Assembly (NCBI RefSeq): GCF_014836335.1
Contig: NZ_JACSRA010000009.1
Span: forward strand, 62,001 to 126,000
From: Clostridium cibarium
Lineage (GTDB): Bacteria; Bacillota; Clostridia; Clostridiales; Clostridiaceae
Reading direction: 5' to 3'
Length of the DNA: 64,000 nucleotides
Part shown: in pieces, positions 1 to 7,608 of the stretch
Layout: every line of letters starts with the position of its first letter
Numbering within the stretch: the stretch's first letter is position 1
Notes under the pieces: model-generated
Databases searched by the model: none
The model's input: only the letters and a program-made list of their open reading frames with translations
What the model was told of the DNA's origin: nothing
Translations under genes and position numbers: made by a program

Positions 1-4
1 CCAT
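1..4 (-). CDS. Start codon of a gene leaving the left edge
   Basis: On the minus strand an ATG lies at 4-2, preceded by AGGAG at 15-11 with a 6-base spacer. This looks like the start of a gene whose body lies outside the window. Its product cannot be read. It would be the next gene downstream of the membrane protein at 116-763, 111 bases away and in the same direction. Confidence 0.5.
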
Positions 5-115
5 GCTAATCTCCTAAAAATTAAATCATCCATAATTTTTGCCTGTATTATTCATTGGATTATAATTTTGCACAGAACTTATTATAACATATTTTCAAAA
101 ATATTACATGTTAAT

Positions 116-763
116 CTAAGCTTGATTTTGCTCACTTGTAAGTATAAACATTCTTTCTTTAAAAAACATATTAAACAAGGCAATAGAACGACCTATACCA
201 GGCACAGCTACTAAAGTTCCTAAACCAATACCGATTACTTTCCCTGAAAACACCATACCTATAGTAATGGCAATAATAACAGATGATATATCTACAATGT
301 TCTTTGCAAATCCAAGATTTTTCCCAATTCTCTCCCCTAAAGCTTGTGTAAAACCATCTGCAGCATTAGGAACTAACTTCATTTCAACTGAAATAGCCAC
401 CCCTATTCCTGTAAGCACTATTGCTATCATAAGTAAAATTAGGTTTATTATAAAACTATCAATATTTATTTTTATCATCCCATCAAAAATATTAATCACT
501 CTACTAAAAATAATACTCATAGGAATCTGTAACAAGTCGAGCGTTCTAACTCTCATTCCTCTAAGTGCTATCTGTCCAATTACACAAAATATATAAACAC
601 ACAAAGTAGCATTACCTAAGTTAATTTCGAATATTTGCGAAATACTATAAGGAATTGCATTAATAGGAGAAACTCCAAGTCCAGTCTTTGTGTTCAAGGT
701 AATTCCTAATGCAAGTAATACAAGTCCAATAATATACATAATTCCACGAAAAAATTTCTTCAT
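116..763 (-). CDS. YczE/YitT-like integral membrane protein
   Basis: 215 residues with about five hydrophobic segments (near residues 8-24, 50-66, 105-127, 155-175 and 178-198). The segment GLGVSPINAIPYSIS after the first helix and the glycine-rich GIGLGTLVAVPGIGR near the end resemble the YczE/YyaS/YitT group of bacterial membrane proteins (the DUF6198-type family). Transport or signalling roles have been suggested for such proteins, but no substrate is established. The start ATG at 763 follows a GGAGGA-like site (complement of tcctcc at 771-776). It is transcribed toward the left edge, possibly with the next gene. Family assignment is moderate and function unknown. Confidence 0.6.
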   Translation of the reverse strand: MKKFFRGIMYIIGLVLLALGITLNTKTGLGVSPINAIPYSISQIFEINLGNATLCVYIFCVIGQIALRGMRVRTLDLLQIPMSIIFSRVINIFDGMIKINIDSFIINLILLMIAIVLTGIGVAISVEMKLVPNAADGFTQALGERIGKNLGFAKNIVDISSVIIAITIGMVFSGKVIGIGLGTLVAVPGIGRSIALFNMFFKERMFILTSEQNQA

Positions 764-940
764 ATAAATTCCTCCATTCTCATAACATTCATTATATTGA
801 TTTTTAATCTAAAATTCTACTTTGTAAATTTATATCAAATATTTAAAACAAAAAATAATAGAAGCTATCTGTTAACAAATAACTTCTATATTTTACGTAT
901 TCTTATAAAGAATCTAGTTTAAAATGCTAATGAAAAGAAA

Positions 941-976
941 ATTAAATAGTGCAATAATTTTATTGCACTATTTAAT
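941..976 (-). terminator. Intrinsic terminator of the FAS1 gene
   Basis: Perfect 16-base inverted repeat (941-956 and 961-976) with a 4-base loop. On the minus strand it is followed by a T-rich run (complement of tgaaaagaaa). It lies 65 bases past the stop of the gene at 1042-1581. Confidence 0.8.
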
Positions 977-1041
977 CACCATTATTTAACTTTAAAAACC
1001 CCTCTATGTTTATTGATTCTTAAAAGATATATACATGCTTA

Positions 1042-1581
1042 TTATGGCATCATTACTGTTTCTATTACATGTATAACTCCATTTTTCCCAATAATATCTT
1101 TACCTACAATCTTAGCCCCGTCAATATACACCTCATTATTCCTAACTTCTATTTTTGCATTCTTCCCATTTAACATTTTTATTTCCTTACCATTTAACTT
1201 TAATATTTCTTCTGACACGAGTCTTTGAGGTGTAACATGATAAGTTAAAATATTTTCAAGATTCTCCTTGTTGCCTGGTTTTAAAAGATCTTTCATAATA
1301 TTTTCAGGAAGCTTTGCAAATGCATCATCTGTAGGTGCAAATACTGTAAATGGCCCTTGCCCCTTAAGTGAATCCTCTAACTCAGCAGCCTTTAAAGCAG
1401 CTACTAAAGTTTTAAATCTACCATCTCCAACAGCAATATCAATAATATTTTTTGAATTATCTTGTTGCTCCTTTTGTTGCGAATTTGTGACTTGTTCACT
1501 TGCGTAAGAACTTAACCCCACAGTGTTAAATAATAATACCATTATTAATATAGGTATTAGCTTTTTAATTTTCTTTTTCAT
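1042..1581 (-). CDS. Secreted fasciclin (FAS1) domain protein
   Basis: 179 residues. Residues 1-28 are a Sec signal peptide (KKKIKK, hydrophobic core, cleavage near SYAS). A charged linker follows, then one complete FAS1 domain at about residues 47-178, with the hallmark segments FTVFAPTDDAFAKLP, LENILTYHV and NGVIHVIETVMMP. FAS1 domains mediate adhesion in many extracellular proteins. No LPXTG, lipobox or membrane anchor is visible, so the protein is probably released or loosely wall-associated. The start follows AAGGGAGA seven bases upstream. It is a single-gene unit with its own terminator, diverging from the GH5 gene across a 445-base spacer. The family is certain; the binding partner is unknown. 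Confidence 0.88.
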   Translation of the reverse strand: MKKKIKKLIPILIMVLLFNTVGLSSYASEQVTNSQQKEQQDNSKNIIDIAVGDGRFKTLVAALKAAELEDSLKGQGPFTVFAPTDDAFAKLPENIMKDLLKPGNKENLENILTYHVTPQRLVSEEILKLNGKEIKMLNGKNAKIEVRNNEVYIDGAKIVGKDIIGKNGVIHVIETVMMP

Positions 1582-2026
1582 AATAAATCTCCCTTTCTAA
1601 ATTAAATTCAACGAACTTAGTATGCACAGTTACTTCTAGATTTATTAGACAATTTATAATTTTACATTTAATAATAATATATAAATAATTAATTATACTC
1701 TGAATAAAAGAACATTTTTAGCTACTGATTTTTCTGTAAATACCCAATATTTATGCATAAAATCTAATATAATGTAGATTACGATAATATTATTGTATTT
1801 TTTTATTTTTTAACATAAAATGTTAGCAAAGGTAGCTACTTTACATTTATATTCTTCATCTTAGCTTAGAATATAAATTTACGAAGTAAGCTTATTAATA
1901 CATAAATAGATGATTTATTATACTTTACATAATAAATCGTTGTAACGTGAGACAAACTATCTTAGATTTTCTATTTAGAAAATGATGGATATATTAAATA
2001 AAAAAATATGAAAGGATGATTTTATA
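1582..2026. promoter_or_regulatory. Divergent spacer between FAS1 and GH5 genes
   Basis: 445 bases of very A+T-rich DNA without a supportable gene. It must hold the promoters of both flanking genes. The clearest structure is an inverted repeat of 10 bases (1846-1855 and 1868-1877, arm tttatattct) with a 12-base loop, about 150 bases before the cellulase start. It could be an operator or a leader hairpin. No catabolite-responsive element was found here. Confidence 0.4.
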
Positions 2027-3427
2027 ATGTTAAAATCAAAGTTATCTAAATTTTTCAAAGTATCTATACTAGCTGTAACTTTTCTATTTACAACTGCTAT
2101 TTCTGGTTTAAATAACGCATCTGCAGCTACTACGCTATCATCTGACTTTAATCAATTAAACTCTACAAAAATTGTGTATGAAATGGGTGCAGGTTGGAAT
2201 TTAGGAAATCAACTTGAAGCCACAGATGGGAATGGTAACCCTAGCGAAACAGCTTGGGGAAATCCTACAATTACAAAAACTCTAATCAAAAAAGTAAAAG
2301 AAGCTGGATTTAGAACAATTCGTATTCCTGTTTCATACTTAAATAAAATAGGTAGTGCCCCAAATTACACTATTGCTTCTTCTTGGTTAACTAGAATCAA
2401 AGAAGTAGTAGATTATGCATATAGCGAAGGTTTATTTGTAATTATAAATATGCATGGTGATGGTTATCCTACAGTTTCTGGATCATGGCTTTTATGTAAT
2501 TCAAATGACCAAGCAACTATAAAAGCTAAATACCAAAAAGCATGGGAACAAATTGCAAATACATTTTCAAATTACAATGAACGTTTAATATTTGAATCAA
2601 TGAATGAAGAATTTGATGGTACTTACACTCCACCAAACAGAACATACTACTCAAATATAAACGCTTATAATCAAATATTCCTTGATACAGTAAGGCAAAC
2701 TGGTGGCAATAACAGTGCAAGATGGCTTCTAATTCCAGGTTGGAATACAAATATTGATTACACAGTTGGCGATTACGGTTTTGTTATTCCTACAGACAAC
2801 TACAGATCAAATACAATTCCAAGTTCTGAAAAAAGAATAATGATATCAGCCCATTATTACTCTCCTTGGGATTTCTGTGGAGACCAATCTGGGAAAACAA
2901 CCCAATGGGGACAAACTTCTAAAGACAGTACAAAAAAATCAACTTGGGGACAAGAAGATTATTTAAATTCACAATTTAAAGCTATGCACGATAAATTCAC
3001 AGCACAGGGATATCCTGTTGTAATTGGAGAATTTGGTTCAGTAGATAAAACAAATGATGATTCCACTAACAATACTTATCGTGCTATATTTACACAAAAA
3101 GTATGTTCAACTGCAAAAAATTATGGAGCTGTACCTGTTGTATGGGATAACGGATATAATGGACAATATGGCTTTGGCTTATTTAATAGATCTAATGCTA
3201 CTGTAACACAACAAGGGATTATTGATGCTATAATGAGCGTTGAAGGTGCACCTACCGTACTTAAAGGTGACGTAGATGGTGATGGTGAAGTATCAATGTC
3301 AGATTGTATTGCATTGAAGAAATATTTATTAAATCCTTCATTAAATATAAAAGAAAAGAATGCAGATATTAATGAAGATGGAGAAATAGACATTAGTGAT
3401 TTATATGCCCTTTATGATTTATTATAA
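2027..3427 (+). CDS. GH5 endoglucanase with C-terminal type I dockerin
   Basis: 466 residues. Signal peptide 1-33 ends at ASA. The GH5 catalytic domain spans about 45-400; GWNLGNQLEA near its start and WGNP are typical of endoglucanases of the subfamily 4 type. The acid/base is E194 in FESMNEEF and the nucleophile is E335 in VVIGEFGS. Residues 414-466 form a type I dockerin with two calcium-binding repeats (GDVDGDGEVSMSDC and ADINEDGEIDISDL). The enzyme should hydrolyse beta-1,4-glucan outside the cell and dock onto a cohesin. No cohesin is encoded in the window, so a scaffoldin would have to lie elsewhere. The start follows AAAGGATGATTTATA. It is monocistronic, with its own terminator. Confidence 0.93.
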   Translation: MLKSKLSKFFKVSILAVTFLFTTAISGLNNASAATTLSSDFNQLNSTKIVYEMGAGWNLGNQLEATDGNGNPSETAWGNPTITKTLIKKVKEAGFRTIRIPVSYLNKIGSAPNYTIASSWLTRIKEVVDYAYSEGLFVIINMHGDGYPTVSGSWLLCNSNDQATIKAKYQKAWEQIANTFSNYNERLIFESMNEEFDGTYTPPNRTYYSNINAYNQIFLDTVRQTGGNNSARWLLIPGWNTNIDYTVGDYGFVIPTDNYRSNTIPSSEKRIMISAHYYSPWDFCGDQSGKTTQWGQTSKDSTKKSTWGQEDYLNSQFKAMHDKFTAQGYPVVIGEFGSVDKTNDDSTNNTYRAIFTQKVCSTAKNYGAVPVVWDNGYNGQYGFGLFNRSNATVTQQGIIDAIMSVEGAPTVLKGDVDGDGEVSMSDCIALKKYLLNPSLNIKEKNADINEDGEIDISDLYALYDLL

Positions 3428-3442
3428 TTATTAATAAAAATT

Positions 3443-3479
3443 AAAACTGGCAGTATGTTTATAACATATTGCCAGTTTT
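3443..3479 (+). terminator. Intrinsic terminator after the GH5 gene
   Basis: Near-perfect stem (arms aaaactggcagtatgtt and aacatattgccagtttt, one G-T wobble) followed by tct. It begins 16 bases past the cellulase stop. The stem is symmetrical and may also serve the minus-strand gene ending at 3540. Confidence 0.8.
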
Positions 3480-3539
3480 CTCATATCATAAAAGCAATTT
3501 AAATATTGCTGCCAAGTGATTCAAACTTATTAAGAATTT

Positions 3540-4073
3540 TTATATATATTTTGCATATCTTTTAAGAATCTTAGAAATAGGTAAAGCTAATATCAATCCA
3601 ACGATAATTTGTGTTAAATTTCCAGGCATTGAAGCCACTGGTGTTATCCAATTCCCATAAAGAATTCCTTCTGTAATATAATATCCAAAAATCATCCAAG
3701 CACCAGATAAAATTATTCCAACTATATCTAAACAAAGACTATTTCCATCTCTTTTTTTACTCCATGCAATAGACCCAAGCATATACCCCATAACTCCTCT
3801 TACAACAAAGGTAAATGGTGCCCAAAGTGCCCATCCTGAAGATAAATCAAAAATTGCCATACCTACAGCTCCAGCTATAGCACCTTTTTCTTTTCCAAAG
3901 ACTATTGCTGCAATAAATAACATCACAGTTCCCAAATGAACTAATCCACCATTAGATAAAAAGGGTAATCTAATATTAATAAATGCAGTTGATACAAAAA
4001 CTAATGCTATTAATAGTGCTGTCTCCACCATGTCCTTCGTTCTTAACCTAACTTTTCCTTTACTTTCTTCCAT
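3540..4073 (-). CDS. ECF transporter S component (substrate-binding membrane subunit)
   Basis: 177 residues, five to six membrane helices after a short charged N terminus. The pattern TKDMVETALLIALVFVST, then NGGLVHLGTVMLFIAAIVFGKEKGAIAGAVGMAIFDL and a helix with VVRGVMGYMLG, is typical of S components of energy-coupling-factor vitamin importers. These bind the vitamin and borrow the shared EcfA-A'-T module, which is not encoded here. It lies 44 bases downstream of a class V aminotransferase in the same direction, so the two are probably co-transcribed. That context suggests an amine- or aldehyde-bearing ligand such as a B6 vitamer; this is inference only. The start follows AAAGGTGGGG. Confidence 0.75.
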   Translation of the reverse strand: MEESKGKVRLRTKDMVETALLIALVFVSTAFINIRLPFLSNGGLVHLGTVMLFIAAIVFGKEKGAIAGAVGMAIFDLSSGWALWAPFTFVVRGVMGYMLGSIAWSKKRDGNSLCLDIVGIILSGAWMIFGYYITEGILYGNWITPVASMPGNLTQIIVGLILALPISKILKRYAKYI

Positions 4074-4117
4074 TTTTTCTGCCCCACCTTTATTTATTTT
4101 TATAAAATCAATTTTGC

Positions 4118-5263
4118 TTATCTATCCAAGTATTTATAAAACAGACCCACTAATTCCTTATCACTATTAAAACCTAAATCCTTTAATCCATTATCAATGA
4201 CATTTAATGCATAAACTATTTTATCTTGACGAGCATTTTCTCCCATATGTCCTATTCTTAAAATTTCATTATCGTATGGTTTCAATGATGTTATTATTAA
4301 AGTATTATATTTTTTTAACATATAATCTTTAAGCTTTAAAGCCCCTATATTTTCTGGCACTTTAACAGCAGTAACTGTATTAGAATAGCCGCCATTTAAA
4401 AATAACTGAAGACCATATTCCTTTATAGCTTTTCTTGTTGCATTTGCTATTTTTTCATGTCTAATAAGTACATTTTCAATACCCTCATCTAAAATATTAT
4501 CCAATGCCTTACTTAGTCCCATAATATCGCTTATTGGCATTGTATATGGAAACCATTTATCTTTATAATAATTTTCCCAAATTGTTAAATTACAATAAAA
4601 CCCTACTATAGGAGTTTTTCTATTCTTCATTGCTTCTTTAGCCTTTTCACTAATACTGACCATAGTTAATCCAGTTGGAGCTGAAAATGCTTTCTGTGAT
4701 CCTCCTAAAGCTATATCAATTTTCCACTCATCAACTTTTATTTCTTCACCAGCCATTGCTGAAACAGAATCAACAACAGTTAAAATACCATATTTATTTA
4801 ATAGAGGGCATATCTTTGATAAATTATTTAATACGCCTGTTGGAGTATCGCAATGGACTATTGTGGCATACTTAAAGTTGTGATCCTTTTCTAGAAACTC
4901 ACTTAATTTCTTTTCATTTATAGCATTATCGTAGAAGTCTGAAAAATATACTCCTTCTCCTCCATACATTTTTACAAAGCCTTCAAACCCTCTTCCATAA
5001 ATCCCATTATCTATCACAAGAACTCTATCACCTGCTTCTGTAAGAGATGCACATGCTGCTTCTAGTCCTAAAATACCTTCTCCACTTAGTATGTAAACTG
5101 GATTTTCCGTTTTTATAATTTTACCTATCTTATCACAAGTATTTTTATAGAACTCTACAAATTCTTCATCAACATCTGGATTAGTAGTTATCTTAGCTCT
5201 TTCTAATCTGACATTTTCTCTTACACTTGTAGGCCCTGGTGCATAGACAAATTTATTATTCAT
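4118..5263 (-). CDS. Class V PLP aminotransferase (alanine-glyoxylate / pyridoxamine-pyruvate type)
   Basis: 381 residues from ATG 5263, chosen because GGAGGT lies seven bases before it; an in-frame ATG at 5278 overlaps that ribosome site. The fold-type I class V features are clear: APGPTSV at the N terminus, SGEGILGLEAA for phosphate binding, D165 in VVDSVSAMAG and the PLP lysine K191 in GGSQKAFSAPTG. The C terminus carries RIGHMG, as in serine/alanine-glyoxylate and pyridoxamine-pyruvate aminotransferases. The amino donor cannot be told from sequence. Its partner downstream is an ECF S component, making vitamin B6 salvage one possible role; phosphonate or glyoxylate metabolism is an alternative. 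Confidence 0.8.
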   Translation of the reverse strand: MNNKFVYAPGPTSVRENVRLERAKITTNPDVDEEFVEFYKNTCDKIGKIIKTENPVYILSGEGILGLEAACASLTEAGDRVLVIDNGIYGRGFEGFVKMYGGEGVYFSDFYDNAINEKKLSEFLEKDHNFKYATIVHCDTPTGVLNNLSKICPLLNKYGILTVVDSVSAMAGEEIKVDEWKIDIALGGSQKAFSAPTGLTMVSISEKAKEAMKNRKTPIVGFYCNLTIWENYYKDKWFPYTMPISDIMGLSKALDNILDEGIENVLIRHEKIANATRKAIKEYGLQLFLNGGYSNTVTAVKVPENIGALKLKDYMLKKYNTLIITSLKPYDNEILRIGHMGENARQDKIVYALNVIDNGLKDLGFNSDKELVGLFYKYLDR

Positions 5264-5320
5264 TAACAACACCTCCATCTTCTTTCTCCGCTTAATATTG
5301 ATAAAATATCATATAAAATA

Positions 5321-5356
5321 AAAAAAGTAAATTGTACTGATACAATTTACTTTTTT
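5321..5356 (-). terminator. Intrinsic terminator after the esterase gene
   Basis: Perfect 16-base stem (5321-5336 and 5341-5356) with a CTGA loop and A/T tracts at both ends. It starts seven bases after the esterase stop and can work in either direction. Confidence 0.82.
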
Positions 5357-5362
5357 GCTATA

Positions 5363-6112
5363 CTATTTATTTAAAACTTTTTTACTTAGCAAAAACTCTA
5401 ATGCAATTTTATATCTATTTAATACATTTTCATGATGATCATATTCATCCCAAACCATTTTTACATTCTTTATCCCAATTCTTCTTTTAAATATTTCATA
5501 AGATTCCTCAGAAAGCTTAGGTAAGTATTTATGTATAGTAATTTTATTTTTCCCCTCATTTCTACCTGCAATCATAATAAGTTTGAAATCATTATTTAGC
5601 ATATTTTCTTCATTAATAAATTTAATCCAATTTTCATACCATTGAGAAGCACATATACTTGCAATTTCACCATAATCATCATTTTTATAGATTGAATATA
5701 ATGAGACTAATGCCCCAAGAGAATACCCCATAATTTTTCTATCTTTTTTATCTTTGTTTACTCTAAATTCACTTTCAATATAAACCTGTAAATAACCTGA
5801 TAAAAAGTCAAGATATTCGCCACCATTTCCTTTGAAATCCTGAAATCTCTTATCTAATGCTTTTGAGAACCATGGAGTATATTCGTTTACTCTATTCTTA
5901 GGCGTAATCCCTACTATTATATGCTCTTCTAAAGATCTCTTTAAAAATTCATCTTCTATATAATCAATTAATTCATTAAAAATCTTTTTAAATTTATCTC
6001 CATCAAGAACATAAATTACAGGATACTTTTTATCATTAGTTTTATATCCTTCTGGCAAATAAATCAACACTTCTCTATCCAATACTACTTTTTCTAAAAT
6101 TAATCCTCTCAC
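5363..6112 (-). CDS. Alpha/beta-hydrolase of the esterase D / siderophore esterase type
   Basis: 249 residues, cytoplasmic (no signal peptide). It has the PF00756-type architecture: REVLIYLPEGY near the N terminus, YPVIYVLDGD, the nucleophile S131 in MGYSLGALVS, and a late His pair in YDHHENV as the likely catalytic histidine. This family includes the ferric-enterobactin and bacillibactin esterases (IroE, Fes, BesA) as well as unrelated esterases. A textbook Fur box lies 91 bases upstream at 6203-6217, which favours a siderophore-hydrolysing role: releasing iron from an imported ester chelate. The start is GTG at 6112 with AGAGAGG ten bases upstream. The gene stands alone. Hydrolase fold is sure; substrate is inferred. 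Confidence 0.75.
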   Translation of the reverse strand: MRGLILEKVVLDREVLIYLPEGYKTNDKKYPVIYVLDGDKFKKIFNELIDYIEDEFLKRSLEEHIIVGITPKNRVNEYTPWFSKALDKRFQDFKGNGGEYLDFLSGYLQVYIESEFRVNKDKKDRKIMGYSLGALVSLYSIYKNDDYGEIASICASQWYENWIKFINEENMLNNDFKLIMIAGRNEGKNKITIHKYLPKLSEESYEIFKRRIGIKNVKMVWDEYDHHENVLNRYKIALEFLLSKKVLNK

Positions 6113-6202
6113 TCTTGTTTATCCTCTCTTTAATCTATTAAAAATAATCCACCTTCTGCTATTTTAATTTATTCTTTTAATACATTATAATTTTCATATT
6201 GT

Positions 6203-6217
6203 TGATAATAATTATCA
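6203..6217 (-). promoter_or_regulatory. Fur box upstream of the esterase
   Basis: TGATAATAATTATCA, an exact match to the 7-1-7 Fur consensus (TGATAATNATTATCA) and extended by T/A to 17 symmetrical bases. It lies 91 bases before the esterase start, within promoter distance. Confidence 0.78.
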
Positions 6218-6286
6218 ATTACTATTAGTATATATTATTTTTTCTACCTATTCAAGGAATTATATTGTTATGAAAGATATAAAGAA

Positions 6287-6326
6287 CTATCGCAAATAAA
6301 TTTTAACTACTTTGGATTTGCGACAG
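6287..6326 (-). terminator. Intrinsic terminator after the gene at 6380
   Basis: Stem of 11 bases (ctatcgcaaat / atttgcgacag, one wobble) with an 18-base loop, followed on the minus strand by a T-rich stretch. It sits 54 bases past the stop of the 6380-7429 gene. Confidence 0.6.
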
Positions 6327-6379
6327 CTCCCTTTTATAATTTATTATGATGTGCTAGTTTCCATCAAATATTTTTTAAT

Positions 6380-7429
6380 TTAAATTATTGGTCTTATTAG
6401 CCTAATTGCATCTAACCCCATATAGCTATCAAGAGAAGAATCTAAAGCATTTGCAATTTGAGCCTCTATTGTAAATGTTCCATCTGCTGTAAAAGTGTGA
6501 CTCCAATAAGTCCAAGGTGTATGCCCATAATCACCAACATCACTCACACTATAATTAAATGGTGTTGCTATTACATTATTTCCTGCTTTTATCCTTACTT
6601 TACTGTTATCATTAAAAGGTAAATAATCATTTGCCTTAAAAAATGCCCATCCTTCAATTTTATCTCCAGCCTTAGCAGCAAATGTTTGTGATATTGTTGT
6701 ATATGATCCTGGACCATCTGTCTTCAACAAAGCAAAATAACATTCATCAATTGGTCTATAAATAAGTGTGGAAGATGGCTCAAAAATAAATACTGTTTCA
6801 GCAGATGCTCCTGTGGGAACAACTACATTCCAATCTGCAAAAGCATTCTCAAAACTTCCATTCCGTAGAGTTTCTACAATGTTCCCTACATTAATGATAA
6901 AGTTTCCTTTAATTTTTAGCGCATGATCTTCTCCATATACAAATTCTTCTGGACTATCAAATTGTAAATCCTTATAGCCAACTGAAACATGATAATTACT
7001 ATTAAAATGCTCTAACACAAATCCAAGTATTCTATCTATGCGCATAGTATAAATTCCACTTATACTAGCATTGCTATCTGATATTCCCAATTGAGATGCC
7101 GTATATTGTGCACTTATTATATAATTTATAGATCCAACTACTCTCAATTTCTTTAATTTTAATTCATAATCTTTTACAACATGCTTTTTATTGCATGGAT
7201 CATTAAATGTTATATCGGTTTTCTCTATACAAGGTTCTACTATACAATTTAAAGATGGCATTATAGAAATTTTCAAGCTATCCCAATCCCCACCAATAGA
7301 TTTGGGTAAGAAATCCTTTGGTACATTAAGAAGGTTGTTGAAAGGTATTATATTTTTACAATCCCCTTTACAATCTCTAATACCACATTTATTGAAATTA
7401 TACTTGTCAACTACTGATTTTGCTTTCAT
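6380..7429 (-). CDS. Unknown protein with C-terminal beta-sandwich-like module
   Basis: 349 residues; not recognised. No signal peptide or membrane segment. Residues 1-75 are cysteine-rich (C15, C20, C24, then three more to residue 79), including the motif CGIRDCKGDC. The middle (about 80-190) is beta-rich with KLRVVGSINYIISAQY, reminiscent of spore-coat or SPOCS-type beta domains, but the match is weak. From about residue 191 the pattern NGSFENAFADWNV...SQTFAAKAGDKIEGWAFFKANDY...IEAQIANALDSSLDSYMGLDAI looks like a jelly-roll, carbohydrate-binding-like module. The start follows AGGGGGAAC. It is monocistronic. A spore-surface role is possible but unproven. Confidence 0.6.
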   Translation of the reverse strand: MKAKSVVDKYNFNKCGIRDCKGDCKNIIPFNNLLNVPKDFLPKSIGGDWDSLKISIMPSLNCIVEPCIEKTDITFNDPCNKKHVVKDYELKLKKLRVVGSINYIISAQYTASQLGISDSNASISGIYTMRIDRILGFVLEHFNSNYHVSVGYKDLQFDSPEEFVYGEDHALKIKGNFIINVGNIVETLRNGSFENAFADWNVVVPTGASAETVFIFEPSSTLIYRPIDECYFALLKTDGPGSYTTISQTFAAKAGDKIEGWAFFKANDYLPFNDNSKVRIKAGNNVIATPFNYSVSDVGDYGHTPWTYWSHTFTADGTFTIEAQIANALDSSLDSYMGLDAIRLIRPII

Positions 7430-7560
7430 CTGGAGTTCCCCCTATGATTAATATTATTTTAAGAAAAACTCGTCCTTCTTCTTACTTATAATATATTCAT
7501 TTACAATATGGCTTGATACAACTTTAGTTATGTAATCTAAATTTACGTATTTTCCCAAAA

Positions 7561-7590
7561 GAAAAAATAGGTTTGTAAAAAACCTATCTT
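7561..7590 (-). terminator. Intrinsic terminator of the lon gene
   Basis: Stem of 8 bases (7567-7574 with 7580-7587) with a 5-base loop, followed on the minus strand by TTTTTTC. It starts about 20 bases past the lon stop. Confidence 0.82.
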
Positions 7591-7608
7591 TCCTAAATGT
7601 TTATTAAA

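Noticed and set aside
1013-1507. Plus-strand open frames over the FAS1 gene
   Set aside because: They lack ribosome sites and domain features and lie antisense to a clear FAS1 coding region.
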